Positions 53,316 to 64,000 of a stretch of DNA of 64,000 nucleotides are shown in pieces. The position numbers were made by a program, and so were the translations under genes. The notes beneath the pieces are model-generated. The model had not been told where the DNA came from. It ran no database searches and was given only the letters and a program-made list of their open reading frames with translations. Source of the stretch: Endomychus coccineus (taxonomy: Eukaryota; Arthropoda; Insecta; Coleoptera; Endomychidae); contig OY294068.1 in NCBI GenBank assembly GCA_958510875.1, forward strand, positions 165,266,388 through 165,330,387, written 5' to 3'. Numbering within the stretch: position 1 is the first letter of the stretch; each line of letters opens with the position of its first letter.

Positions 53316-54956
53316 TAGTCGAGGAAATAAAGCATTGAACCTGGGAAAGTTGGAGCAGTTGGATGGATTGAGATGCGGTTTTCTGCATTCGATTCAGAAA
53401 GTGATTTAGAAACTTTGTCCGGTATTTTTGATTTGCGGAAAAAATTTGTTGCATTTCTACAGCCAAAAATGCATTTTTCAAAGATGCACTTTTTGAGGTA
53501 AATAAAAAAATGGGCTCGAATTGGTTACTTGGGGGTTTTTGGGGTCGCTCAACACGAATATGATATTTAAAAAATTCCCTGAGGTCCCCTTGGACCTCCA
53601 CGGGGGTATACTAGCATCCTGACGTACTGGATATCGACGAAATTAATGAAAAAATTATTTTTAATGTTTGTCAACTGTTCGAAAGGTGATATGAAGGTTG
53701 CTAGTGATGATAACGACATGAAAATACTTTTCTGCAATACCTGGTGTACCCTACGTCCGGGTAACGACGTCATCTTCTAGGAATTTGCTAATTTTTCTTC
53801 ATAAAAGGTAACAAATTCTAGCTCTCCTGGGTTTTCAAAGTCACTGATCACGACTATGACACTCACAATGTTCTGTTAATTACTTTAGTGTGCTCCCGGG
53901 TCCCTGGAGCCCTCTATATCAAAGTCATCTTCTAGGAATTTGTTAATTTTCCCTCATTAAAGGTAACAAATTCTGGCTCTAGGGGATTTTCAAAGTCGCC
54001 GATCACGACTATGACACTCGCAATGTGCTTCAAATTACCTGGGGGTGTTTTCGGGTTTCTGGAGCCCTGTTTACCTACGCCATCTTCTAGGAATTTATTA
54101 ATTTTTCTTCATAGAATGTAACATGTTCTGGCTCTCGGGGTTTTTTATTGTCGCCGATCACGATTATGATACTCACAATGTTGTGCAAATTCCTAGAAGA
54201 TGACGTAGATACGCAGGGCTCGAGTGTCCCGGAATTACCCCTAGGTAATTTGCAGAACATTGTGAGTGTCACAGTCGTGACCAGCGACTTTGAAAACCCC
54301 CGAGAGCTAGAATTTATTACATTTAATTTAAAAAAAACAAGAAATTCCTAGAAGTTGACGTGGATACACAGGGCTCGAGTGTCCCGAAAATACCCCCAGG
54401 TAATTTGCAGAACATTGTGAGTGTCACAGTCGTGATCGGCGACTTTGAAAACCCCCAAGAACTAGAATTTGTTACCTTTTATGAAGAAAAATTAGCAAAT
54501 TCCTAGAAGATGACGTCGTTACCCGGACGCAGGGTACACCAGGTATTGCAGAAGAGTTTTTTCATGTCGTTATCATCACTAGCAACCTTCATATCACCTT
54601 TCGAACAGTTGACAACATTAAAAATAATTTTTTCATTAATTTCGTCGATATCTAGGACGTCAGGACGCTAGTATCCCCCCGGGGAGGTTCAAATATCATA
54701 TTCGTGTTCAGCGACCCCAAAAACTCCCAAGAAACCAATTCGAGTCCGTTTTTTTATTTACCTCAAAAAGTGCACTTAGAAAAATGCATTTTTTGGCTGT
54801 AGAAATGCAACAAATTATTTCCGCAAAACAAAACTACCGGACAAAGTTTCTAAATCACTTTCTGAATCGAATGCAGAAAATCGCATCTCAATCCATCCAA
54901 CTGCGCCAACTTTCCCAGATTTGGCCTTTTTTAGTGCTTTATTATTTCCTCGACTA
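53316..54956. mobile_element. 1.6-kb foldback with internal ~150-bp subrepeats
   Basis: The outer tips TAGTCGAGGAAATAA and its complement TTATTTCCTCGACTA lie at 53317 and 54956. The arms are inverted copies over their whole length (for example GATATGAAGGTTGCTAGTG at 53690 and its complement near 54590). The inner part of each arm is three tandem ~150-bp units built on CTAGGAATTTGCTAATTTTT and TCGTGATCGGCGACTTTG. The turning point is about 54188. ORFs inside are repeat artefacts. Confidence 0.82.
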
Positions 54957-54959
54957 ACA

Positions 54960-55720
54960 AGACAGTTTAAGTTTACATGACAGACAGCTGATACATTGAC
55001 AGCATGAACCTTTAGACGGCCTATGATTGACGGTCACATCATATCTGTGACAGACCATTCTATATCACAAGACATAGAGTGAAAATATTTTCATTGAGTA
55101 TTGCAATTTGGGGAATGGCATCCCTGTGACGCATCCGACGTTTTCTTCTACGTGTATCAGCTGTTTCTGCGGGCGTATCACGCGGACAATAGCTAGTATT
55201 TATTAAATAGAAGAAGAAGTGTTTTTTCCAAGTTTGAAAATCTATCTGACGCAGTGGTTGATTTTTGTCGCAAAGTCTCTGTCTCATCAACATTTAGCCT
55301 GTAGTAAATTTGATTGAAAAATGTTTCGCAACTTCTGAACTCTTGTAAATTTAATAATAGGGTATGTAAAAGCGCATATTCATTTCTGTAACTGAAAATA
55401 CTGCTTCACTTTATACGTAGATTGATTTGAATGTTTCCTTGAAAAATATTATTAAAGCAACATTTATTGATTAAAAAGTTACGTTTATACAATCTCTCAC
55501 ATTACCTGTGTCTCTTCACATCATTCTTGGCTACCCGACCCCGATTTCATCTTTACACCGTCACCTCAATTTTACATATCTAGCATACATATATTATATT
55601 TGAATCTTTCCATACTTTAATTCTTATTTTTCTACTCCCGGGTTTGATTTGTATAATGAGGCATTGCCTCTTCAGCCTACGCGGAGAGGCCGTCATTGAT
55701 ATGAAGCAATTATGGTTATA
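54960..55720. other. No gene recognised
   Basis: Sequence between two foldbacks. A short arginine-rich frame near 55100-55180 (RRRKRRMRHRDA, minus) has no splice context or family match. Confidence 0.35.
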
Positions 55721-56578
55721 CAGGGTGTCCCAGGTTTTAGTAGCAGAACTTCAACAGTCGATAGAAAATTTGATTTTGAGAAAAAAAATTCCTATCTTCG
55801 GAACCGTTTATCGTACAGAAAACAGCTTTTGCAAGCATTCTCTACTCATAGTAAGCTATGTTTTGTATGATAAATTTTCTTTTTTATTCGTGATTGGTGA
55901 AGGTTTTGAAGGGGTAGTGGGTGTTTTTCTCCCCAACTTCTACGCCACTGGAAAAAGTACGGTTTTGAGACAATCATTTGAACTGCCAATGTTTTCTACC
56001 CAAAAAAGGTGAATTGGTCGTAAGCTCTGAAGTTGACCGTTTTCGGGAAAAATCAACTTTTATGTTGAAAAACATGGTCAATTTTTTGGTTTTGTTACAT
56101 GTTCTAACGTTTGAATAAATTTTGTTTAATCAGTAAGAATTGACTATGTGTTTCAACATAAAAGTTGATTTTTCTCGAAAATGGTCAACTTTAGAGCTTA
56201 CGACCAGGAATATCTTTTTTGTGTAGAAAACCTTGGCGGTTCAAATGGTTGTCTCAAAACCGTACTTTTTTCAGTGGCGTAGAAGTTGGGGAGAAAAACA
56301 CCCACTACCCCTTCAAAATCTTCACCAATCATGACTAAAAAAACATTTTTTTTCATACAGAACATAACTTACTATGAATAGAAAATGTTTGCATAAGCTG
56401 TTATCTGTACGATGAACGGTTCCGGAGATATTTGCAAGAAACATTTTTTTTTTCAATTTCAACACCCTGTATCTCAAAAACTATGCGTCTGTGCATATAT
56501 GTTAATAGGAACTTTTTTCCTCGAAATGAAATTTTCTATCGGCTATTGAAGTTCTGCTACTGAAACCTGGGACACCTG
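55721..56578. mobile_element. Foldback MITE, same tip family as 2208-2951
   Basis: Tips CAGGGTGTCCCAGGTTTTAG and the complement of CAGGTGTCCCAGGTTTCAG, flanked by TATA on both sides. The arms are inverted almost to the centre (about 56110-56150); both carry AACTTCTACGCCACTG-type and ACCGTTTTCGGGAAAA-type blocks. No transposase. The tip CxGGGTGTCCCAG and TATA flank match the MITE at 2208-2951. Confidence 0.82.
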
Positions 56579-56588
56579 TATATAAATA

Positions 56589-57235
56589 CGTCACACTGAC
56601 ACATATGCTCAATATTTTCGTCTTTACAACGTTTCGGTCTCACGCCCATCATCAGAAGTCGTATCAATGTCTAAAACGGGATTCCTTCAACTAATTGTAT
56701 GAAACACAAAGCGTCCTTATCGTATTAATTCTAATTAAAAATTACCACGTCTCCGAAACGAACAGAAACACGAATAATCGAAATTGGAACATTCATGTTT
56801 TAAGTATATGAATATGTATCAAGAGGCCACTGCATTGCAATCTACTTCTAATATTCGAAGTCATCTCGCAATGTTTGAATAAGATACTGAAACAAAACTA
56901 TAATACGCTCAAGTATCCACTTTCGAACTAGATGTTAAAGATTTATAAGGTAATAGGAAGAGGTTGTTAGACCTTACTGGAATTTTTGCTATTTCAACAT
57001 TCTACCTAAATTTTGATTTAATTAATCAAATTAGTATAAATTTGACTTAATGATAGAACGCTTGTTATATGATTTACAGACTTAACGTCACGTTTTATGT
57101 AATCTCCAGGATAGATGTTTTATAATAATTGGTTTATTTGGTTAAAGTACTAACATTTTTGTAATCAAATTGACGTTTATAATCAAAACAATGTTCAGCA
57201 AGGGCGGTGGAATTTTCTGAGTTTTTGTTTCTAGT
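56589..57235 (-). mobile_element. Penelope-like element 3' part, copy 2
   Basis: Collinear with 47955-48620. The GIY-YIG C-terminal remnant STALAEHCFDYKRQFDYKN and VSTLTK (57220-57130) is followed by the same ~450-bp 3' region. It includes TCCGAAACGAACAG-type blocks and the motif with GAAACGTTG at 56660-56628. The hairpin in the motif has one mismatched pair compared with copy 1. It is joined directly to mariner copy B at 57244 and to the foldback at 56578. Confidence 0.78.
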
Positions 57236-57243
57236 ACTATATA

Positions 57244-58470
57244 AGGGCAAGGTGAAAAGTCCTGAAAAATTGAACAAGCAGTGATTTATTTGGCCAAAAC
57301 TTATTTTATTTCTCAACACAATCACTGTAGCCCGATACATCTCGTTCAACATTTTTCTAATTATTCGATCCATTCCAAATAATACGATCCGGCAATCCTT
57401 CAAAATAGGCGTTTGTTTCAGCGATGACCTCATCGTTGGAGCCAAATCTCTTTCCGCCGAGCTATTTCTTCAAGTTTGGAAATAGATAAAATCGCAGAGG
57501 GCCAAATGTGGAGAATATGATGGATGACGAACCAATTCGTAGCGCATTTCATGCAATTTTGCCATTGCGACTGCGGACCTGTGCGTCGGTGCGTTGTCTT
57601 GGTGTAAGAGCACTTTTTTATTTGCCAAATGCAGCCGCTTTCTAGAATCGATCCAACAGCTACACATAAATACGCCGGTGATTGTTTTACCCTTTTCAAG
57701 GTGATTGAAATGGACGATACCATTTGCTCCATACAAATTGTCGCCATGGCTTTGTCAGTCGATAAACCCACTTTGGCCTTTTTCGGCTTCGATACGCCAG
57801 GTTGAGTCCACTGTTTGGACTGTTTTTATTCTCTGGTGTGTTGTGATGGATCCATATTGCGTCCACGTTTACGAAACGACGCAGAACGTCTTTTTTATCG
57901 CGCTTAAACATCGCGAAACACTCCTTTGAAGTTGTCACATGGTCGCGCATGTTGTCAACAGAGAGCAAATGCAGATGGCTTTCTCATATTCAAAAATGTA
58001 TGCAAAATGTTCCATACCCGTTAGGTTCAGATGCCCATAGCCTCAGCAATCTAGTGCACTTTAACTCGCCGATCGTCCAATATCATACCATAGATTTTAT
58101 CAAAGATTTCTGGTGTTGTAACCTCAATTGGACAACCAGATCGTTCGGCGTCCTTCATGATCATACTACCAACTCCAAAATCAGTGAACGACTTGTGAAT
58201 CGTTCTAATCGATTGTGAAGAGTACTCATAATGTTCAACAAACGATGCTTTGGATAGCATAATATTTCTTCCACACAAGAAATAATGTTTAATCAAGACG
58301 CAAAATTCACTGTTTCCCATGTTTACAAAAATCTTCAAGGTAGCTTGCTTTCGATGGGTGTCGAAAAGAACTGAACGACATATCACTCTGAAAATTTTAA
58401 TGCGTTCTAGTTAAAGATGGTACACACAAATCACAAATGTCAAATGGGATTTCTTAAATTAACGTCTGCT
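57244..58470 (-). pseudogene. Mariner element copy B (DD34D transposase, broken)
   Basis: Same family as copy A. The 3' terminal repeat survives (AGGGCAAGGTGAAAAGTCCT from 57244). Minus-strand pieces: SEFCVLIKHYFLCGR to DAERSGCPIEVTTPEI (58330-58090), RDHVTTSKECFAMFKRD, RFVNVDAIWIHHNTPE (Glu of DET replaced by Ala), RPKWVYRLTKPWRQF, KVLLHQDNAPTHRSAVAMAK (second Asp) and HPSYSPHLALCDF (third Asp position damaged). Frameshifts lie near 57770 and 57480. The 5' terminal repeat is lost at the junction with the foldback satellite near 58470. Confidence 0.87.
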
Positions 58471-58477
58471 GATAATG

Positions 58478-61400
58478 GTCTATTTGTTAATAAACAACAA
58501 AATGAAAATTTTCAAAATAATCAAGATTAGATTTATTTTCAGGTAATTTGAGGTCGCTGAATACGAATTCGATGTTATTTTTTTGATTGTCTGTGAATCT
58601 AATTAGTTGATTAACAATTTGTTTATTAACAAATTAACCCAAAAAATGGAAATTTTGAAAATAATCAAGACTAGAGTCATTTTCAGGTAATTTGAGATCG
58701 CTGAATACGAATTTGATGTTATTTTTTGATTAAATGTTAATTTAATTAATTAATTGATAATTACTCAGTTACCGAATTGACAAAAAAATTCACTGTCGAA
58801 ATAATCAAGATTAGAGTCATTTTCGGGTAATTTGATGTTATTTTTTGAAGTAAGGGTTAATTTAATCATTTTATTGATAATTACTTAATTACCGAATTAA
58901 CGAAAAAATAATCAAGATTGGAGTCAATTTCATATAATTCAAGGCTGCTGAACACGAAATTGATGTTACTTTTTGAATCGAATGTTAATTTAATTAATTA
59001 ATTAATTCACTTGGCGAATCAACAAAAAATATTCAAAGTTTTAAAATAATCAAGATTACAGTCAATTTCGGATAATTTGAAATAGTTAAATTTGAATCTA
59101 ATGTGATTTTTCAATAAATTGTTCATATTATCAGTTGATTAATAGCGTTGCCATGGTAACTGAGAAAAGTGCAGGGACGTATGAGCTGAATTCAGAACCA
59201 GTAATTCAACCTCCAGGGCCGTAGCCGTGAAGGGGAAGAGTGGTTTTTCATGTTATTGATAAAAGATAATTTCCCAGCAATTTATTCAAAAAATAACATC
59301 AAATTCGTATTCAGCGACCTTAAATTATACGAAATTGACTCCAATCTTGATTATTTTTTGTTTGTTAACTCGGTAACTAAGTAATTATCAATTAAATAAT
59401 TATATTAACATTCAATCAAAAAAATAACATCAAACTACTCAGCGACCTCAAATTACCTGAAAATGACTCTAGTTTTGATTATTTTTTAGATTTCCATTTT
59501 TTGGGTCAATTTCTGTATTAACAAATTGTTAATTAACTAATTAGATTAACAGCCAATCAGAAAAATAACATCGAATTTGTATTCAGCGACCTCAAATTAC
59601 CTGCAAATGAATCTAATCTTGATTATATTTTAAATTTCCATTTTTTGGGTTAATTTGTTTATTAACTATTTGTTAATTAACTAATTAGATTAACAGCCCA
59701 TCAGAAAAATAACATCGAATTTGTATTCAGCGACCTCAAATTACCTGCAAATGAATCTAATCTTGATTATTTTTTAAATTTCCATTTTTTGGGTTAATTT
59801 GTTTATTAACAAATTGTTAATCAACTAATTAGATTAACAGCCAATCAGAAAAATAACATCGAATTTGTATTCAGGGACCTCAAATTACCTGCAAATGAAT
59901 CTAATCTTGATTATTTTTTAAATTTCCATTTTTTGGGTTAATTTGTTTATCAACAAATTGTTAATTAACTAATTAGATTAACAGCGAATCAGAAAAATAA
60001 CATCGAATTTGTATTCAGCGACCTCAAATTACCTGCAAATGAATCTAATCTTGATTATTTTCTAAATTTCCATTTTCTGGGTTAATTTGTTTATTAACAA
60101 ATTGTTAATTAACTAATTAGATTGACAGCCAATCAGGAAAATAACATCGAATTTGTATTCAGCGACCTCAAATTACCTGCAAATGAATCTAATCTTGATT
60201 ATTTTTAAATTTCCATTTTTTGGGTTAATTTGTTTATTAAAAAATTGTTAATTAACTAATTAGATTAACAGCCAATCAGAAAAATAACATCGAATTTGTA
60301 TTCAGCGACCTCAAATTACCTGAAAATGAATGTAATCTTGATTATTTTTTAAATTTCCATTTTTTGGGTTAATTTGTTTATTAACAAATTGTTAATTAAC
60401 TAATTAGATTAACAGCCAATCAGAAAAATAACATCGAATTTGTATTCAGCGATCTCAAATTACCTGCAAATGGATCTAATATTGATTATTTTTTTAAATT
60501 CCATTTTTTCGGTTAATTTGTTTATTAACTAATTGTTAATTATCTAATTAGATTAATAGCCAATCAGAAAAATAACATCGAATTTGTATTCAGCGACCTC
60601 AAATTACCTGCAAATGGATCTAATCTTGATTATTTTTTAAATTTCCATTTTTTGGGTTAATTTGTTTATTAACAAATTGTTAATTAACTAATTAGATTAA
60701 CAGCCAATCAGAAAAATAACATCGAATTTGTATTCAGCGACCTCAAATTACCTGCAAATGAATCTAATCTTGATTATTTTTTAAATTTCCATTTTTTGGG
60801 TTAATTTGTTTATTAACAAATTGTTAATTAACTAATTAGATTAACAGCCAATCAGAAAAATAACATCGAATTTGTATTCAGGGACCTCAAATTACCTGCA
60901 AATGAATCTAATCTTGATTATTTTTTAAATTTCCATTTTTTGGGTTAATTTGTTTACCAACAAATTGTTAATTAACTAATTAGATTAACAGCGAATCAGA
61001 AAAATAACATCGAATTTGTATTCAGCGACCTCAAATTACCTGCAAATGAATCTAATCTTGATTATTTTCTAAATTTCCATTTTCTGGGTTAATTTGTTTA
61101 TTAACAAATTGTTAATTAACTAATTAGATTAACAGCCAATCAGGAAAATAACATCGAATTTGTATTCAGCGACCTCAAATTACCTGCAAATGAATCTAAT
61201 CTTGATTATTTTTAAATTTCCATTTTTTGGGTTAATTTGTTTATTAAAAAATTGTTAATTGACTAATTAGATTAACAGCCAATCAGAAAAATAACATCGA
61301 ATTTGTATTCAGCGACCTCAAATTACCTGAAAATGAATGTAATCTTGATTATTTTTTAAATTTCCATTTTTTGGGTTAATTTGTTTATTAACAAATTGTT

Positions 61401-62686
61401 AATTAACTAATTAGATTAACAGCCAATCAGAAAAATAACATCGAATTTGTATTCAGCGATCTCAAATTACCTGCAAATGAATCTAATCTTGATTATTTTT
61501 TAAATTTCCATTTTTTGGGTTAATTTGTTTATCAACAAATTGTTAATTAACTAATTAGATTAACAGCGAATCAGAAAAATAACATCGAATTTGTATTCAG
61601 CGACCTCAAATTACCTGCAAATGAATCTAATCTTGATTATTTTCTAAATTTCCATTTTCTGGGTTAATTTGTTTATTAACAAATTGTTAATTAACTAATT
61701 AGATTAACAGCCAATCAGGAAAATAACATCGAATTTGTATTCAGCGACCTCAAATTACCTGCAAATGAATCTAATCTTGATTATTTTTAAATTCCCATTT
61801 TTTGGGTTGATTTGTTTATTAAAAAATTGTTAATTAACTAATTAGATTAACAGCCAATCAGAAAAATAACATCGAATTTGTATTCAGCGACCTCAAATTA
61901 CCTGAAAATGAATGTAATCTTGATTATTTTTTAAATTTCCATTTTTGGGTTAATTTGTTTATTAACAAATTGTTAATTAACTAATTAGATTAACAGCCAA
62001 TCAGAAAAATAACATCGAATTTGTATTCAGCGACCTCAAATTACCTGAAAATGAATGTAATCTTGATTATTTTTTAAATTTCCATTTTTTGGGTTAATTT
62101 GTTTATTAACAAATTGTTAATTAACTAATTAGATTAACAGCCAATCAGAAAAATAAAATCGAATTTGTATTCAGCGATCTCAAATTACCTGCAAATGGAT
62201 CTAATATTGATTATTTTTTTAAATTCCATTTTTTCGGTTAATTTGTTTATTAACTAATTGTTAATTATCTAATTAGATTAATAGCCAATCAGAAAAATAA
62301 CATCGAATTTGTATTCAGCGACCTCAAATTACCTGCAAATGGATCTAATCTTGATTATTTTTTAAATTTCCATTTTTTGGGTTAATTTGTTTATTAACAA
62401 ATTGTTAATTAACTAATTAGATTAACAGCCAATCAGAAAAATAACATCGAATTTGTATTCAGCGACCTCAAATTAGCTGCAAATGAATCTAATCTTGATT
62501 ATTTTTTAAATTTCCATTTTTTGGGTTAATTTGTTTATTAAAAAATTGTTGATCAACTAATTAGATTAACAGCCAATCAGAAAAATAACATCGAATTTGT
62601 ATTCAGCGACCTCAAATTACCTGAAAATGAATCAAATCTTGATTATTTAGGAAATTTCCATTTTGTTGTTTATTAACAAATAGATA
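58478..62686. repeat. Asymmetric foldback/satellite of ~144-bp units
   Basis: Left arm 58478 to about 59110: about five units in one orientation (GGTAATTTGAGGTCGCTGAA). Centre about 59110-59280: unrelated sequence with GCGTTGCCATGGTAACTGAG. Right arm about 59290-62686: about 24 units in the opposite orientation (TTCAGCGACCTCAAATTACC), spaced 143-145 bp. The outer ends match as complements (TCTATTTGTTAATAAACAAC at 58479 and its complement near 62685). Variants repeat with a 7-unit period: TCAGGGACC at 59871 and 60879 are 1008 bp apart, with the same neighbours. No ORF. Confidence 0.9.
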
Positions 62687-62689
62687 ACT

Positions 62690-63581
62690 GACAAATTGTT
62701 ATAAACCTTAAATTCGCATTGTTTATTGATCAAATAACTGCAATTTTCTACTTTACCCGCTAAAAATTGATGGAAAATAGCGTTTATAATTTTTTTTTTT
62801 ATTATGTCAAAAACATGCCATTTATTGGCCATTATTTATTGTTCATTAACAATAGGACAAATTTCCCCCTATGTAGCTGGGGCCGATTCTGATCTAGAGG
62901 TTAAAACGAGTCGAATGAGCCCTCCACATCAAAATCGGCCTTTTACCTCAAATTTTTCTAATTAGGGTCGATTTTGTACTTTATTTCCTGGACTATAAAG
63001 ACGAAAATAATAAGCATTATTGTATTAGAGTGAACCTATTTCCTGAGAATTTATATATAATTCATACCTGGGTCAAGAATCATTACCAATTAAAGTATGA
63101 AGATGATAAACTCTAGGCGGAGGATTATAACGATTGCTTAACAAAACAACCAGCCACATTACCTCTATTTCCAGTGAATTTTTCGACTGAGAAGTATTAA
63201 ATCTGTAATCAGCATGGTAACATGCTAACTACCAATTTGTAGTTGTCGTATGATGTGTGAGCCCCAAACCTAGTCGTTTCATGTCAAATACAAGAAAATG
63301 AAGCTTTAAAATGTTTCAACATTTCATTTCATGTCATATCACTTCATTGTCCTAAGGTGCTATCCATCATAAGCCACATTGCATCATCATTTCACCTTTA
63401 CCGACCATCCGATCATCAGTTACTTCCAAATTAAGAGCTAAGACGAAACCATTGCTCTCCAAATCGTATCACTTTCTCCATCATCAACCATGCAGCTTCA
63501 AATTTGACTACAGCAGTGACGTAAAGGTTTACTGGATATTCGATTTGTCGGTATTGTATTTTAACATATAAATGCTTTTAG
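62690..63581. other. Region upstream of the right-edge gene
   Basis: Near 62977-63001, CTTTATTTCCTGGACTATAAAG resembles the complement of the tip of the foldback at 53316. It may be the end of a related element enclosing the satellite. The remainder would be intron or upstream flank of the gene whose exon begins at 63582; no promoter motif is clear. Confidence 0.4.
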
Positions 63582-63792
63582 ATAATACCAACGAAAATGT
63601 ACGAACCCGTATCTGATAGATGCATGACAGAGGTCATTAAGCCAACAAGCTTAGCCAGCCGGAACGGATTACTGGACGGAGAGTTTACAATCAGAAACTG
63701 TTACAGTGACAGAACCAACGATCTCATTCCTCCCGACAAACCGCCCAGAAAGAAGAAACAGAGCCGAATCCACAAGCAAGGTACTTATGAAG
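63582..63792 (+). CDS. First coding exon of an unidentified gene (continues past window)
   Basis: A possible acceptor AATGCTTTTAG (AG at 63580-63581) precedes the ATG at 63597, which has an insect-like context (ACGAAAATGT). The 65 codons read MYEPVSDRCMTEVIKPTSLA, then SRNGLLDGEFTIRNC and a basic, proline-rich end (LIPPDKPPRKKKQSRIHKQ). The donor is a consensus GAAG|GTAAGT (GT at 63793-63794), leaving phase 1. Codon use is less AT-rich than the flanks, which supports real coding. No domain is recognised; a polar, cytosolic or nuclear N-terminus is likely. No further exon was recognised before 64000. Confidence 0.7.
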
Positions 63793-64000
63793 GTAAGTGT
63801 CTCCTTTACGTATGATTCTTTTAAAACACTCATATCCTCATCACAATCATTATTTTATTCTATTCATGTTTATAGAGAATAGAGTGGCAAATTCAAATAA
63901 GTAATTGAGATTGCGGTACGTGTAATGTCACAATTTTGTTGGTGTAAAATCTGTACCAAAAAATACATTTGATTCGAACGATGTGCGCATGTTTAAAACA

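Noticed and set aside
53221..53601. 126-codon minus-strand ORF as a gene
   Set aside because: It runs across the tip of a foldback and its counterpart in the other arm is disrupted, so it is repeat-derived.
55060..55293. Arginine-rich minus-strand ORF as a nuclear protein
   Set aside because: Single short frame without splice sites or homology cues in a foldback-rich area.
58478..62686. CRISPR-like array
   Set aside because: Units are about 144 bp and homogeneous along their length, without short repeats separated by unique spacers, in a eukaryotic foldback.

Overview
The window is an AT-rich stretch of an animal nuclear genome, almost certainly an insect. It has spliced genes with GT-AG introns, one recognisable host gene (a beta-1,4-glucuronyltransferase 1 homologue), and a dense load of insect-type transposons: mariner, Tc1/mariner relatives, hAT, P element, a DDE_Tnp_4 element, Jockey/CR1-type LINEs, Penelope-like elements, a tRNA-derived SINE and foldback MITEs. 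The mix would suit a beetle or similar insect, but nothing fixes the order. There is no bacterial, plasmid, phage or CRISPR content.

Host genes. On the minus strand, 15980 down to 1545 is a four-exon gene for a Golgi type II membrane glycosyltransferase (B4GAT1-like, GT49). All phases and splice sites agree and give a 434-residue protein. Its third coding intron (1743-9885) holds a foldback MITE, a Tc1/mariner relic and an LTR-like block with a ~120-bp tandem array. At the right edge (63582-63792, +) is the first coding exon of an unidentified gene that continues beyond the window. Two sets of exon-like ORFs of unknown identity (27749-28385 and 32630-33151, both minus) flank a 3.6-kb DNA transposon. 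Another weak set lies at 19193-19836.

Repeats, left to right. LINE fragments occupy 17540-23966, around a 1.2-kb foldback (20557-21752). From 24180 to 27718 a mariner copy, a tRNA-SINE, an (AT)n run and a module with a hammerhead-like motif form a near-perfect 1.2-kb-arm palindrome followed by a third partial copy. 28408-31977 is a DNA transposon with ~310-bp terminal inverted repeats, AT target duplication and a frameshifted DDE_Tnp_4 plus SWIM transposase. 33882-35778 is a SINE interrupted by a hAT derivative with an exact 8-bp target duplication. 36230-38640 is a LINE relic with a P-element transposase relic inside. 39022-41843 is a Tc1-type foldback carrying a nested inverted Penelope-like unit. 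42419-47360 is a Tc1/mariner relative split by about 4 kb that includes a LINE. 47950-49140 holds two head-to-head Penelope GIY-YIG fragments joined to a transposase tail.

Right part. 53316-54956 and 55721-56578 are foldbacks. 56589-57235 is a second Penelope 3' end and 57244-58470 a second mariner. 58478-62686 is a strongly asymmetric foldback: about five ~143-bp repeats in one arm and about 24 in the other, with a 7-unit higher-order period. Nothing here works as an operon. The recurring theme is nested insertion and inverted duplication.
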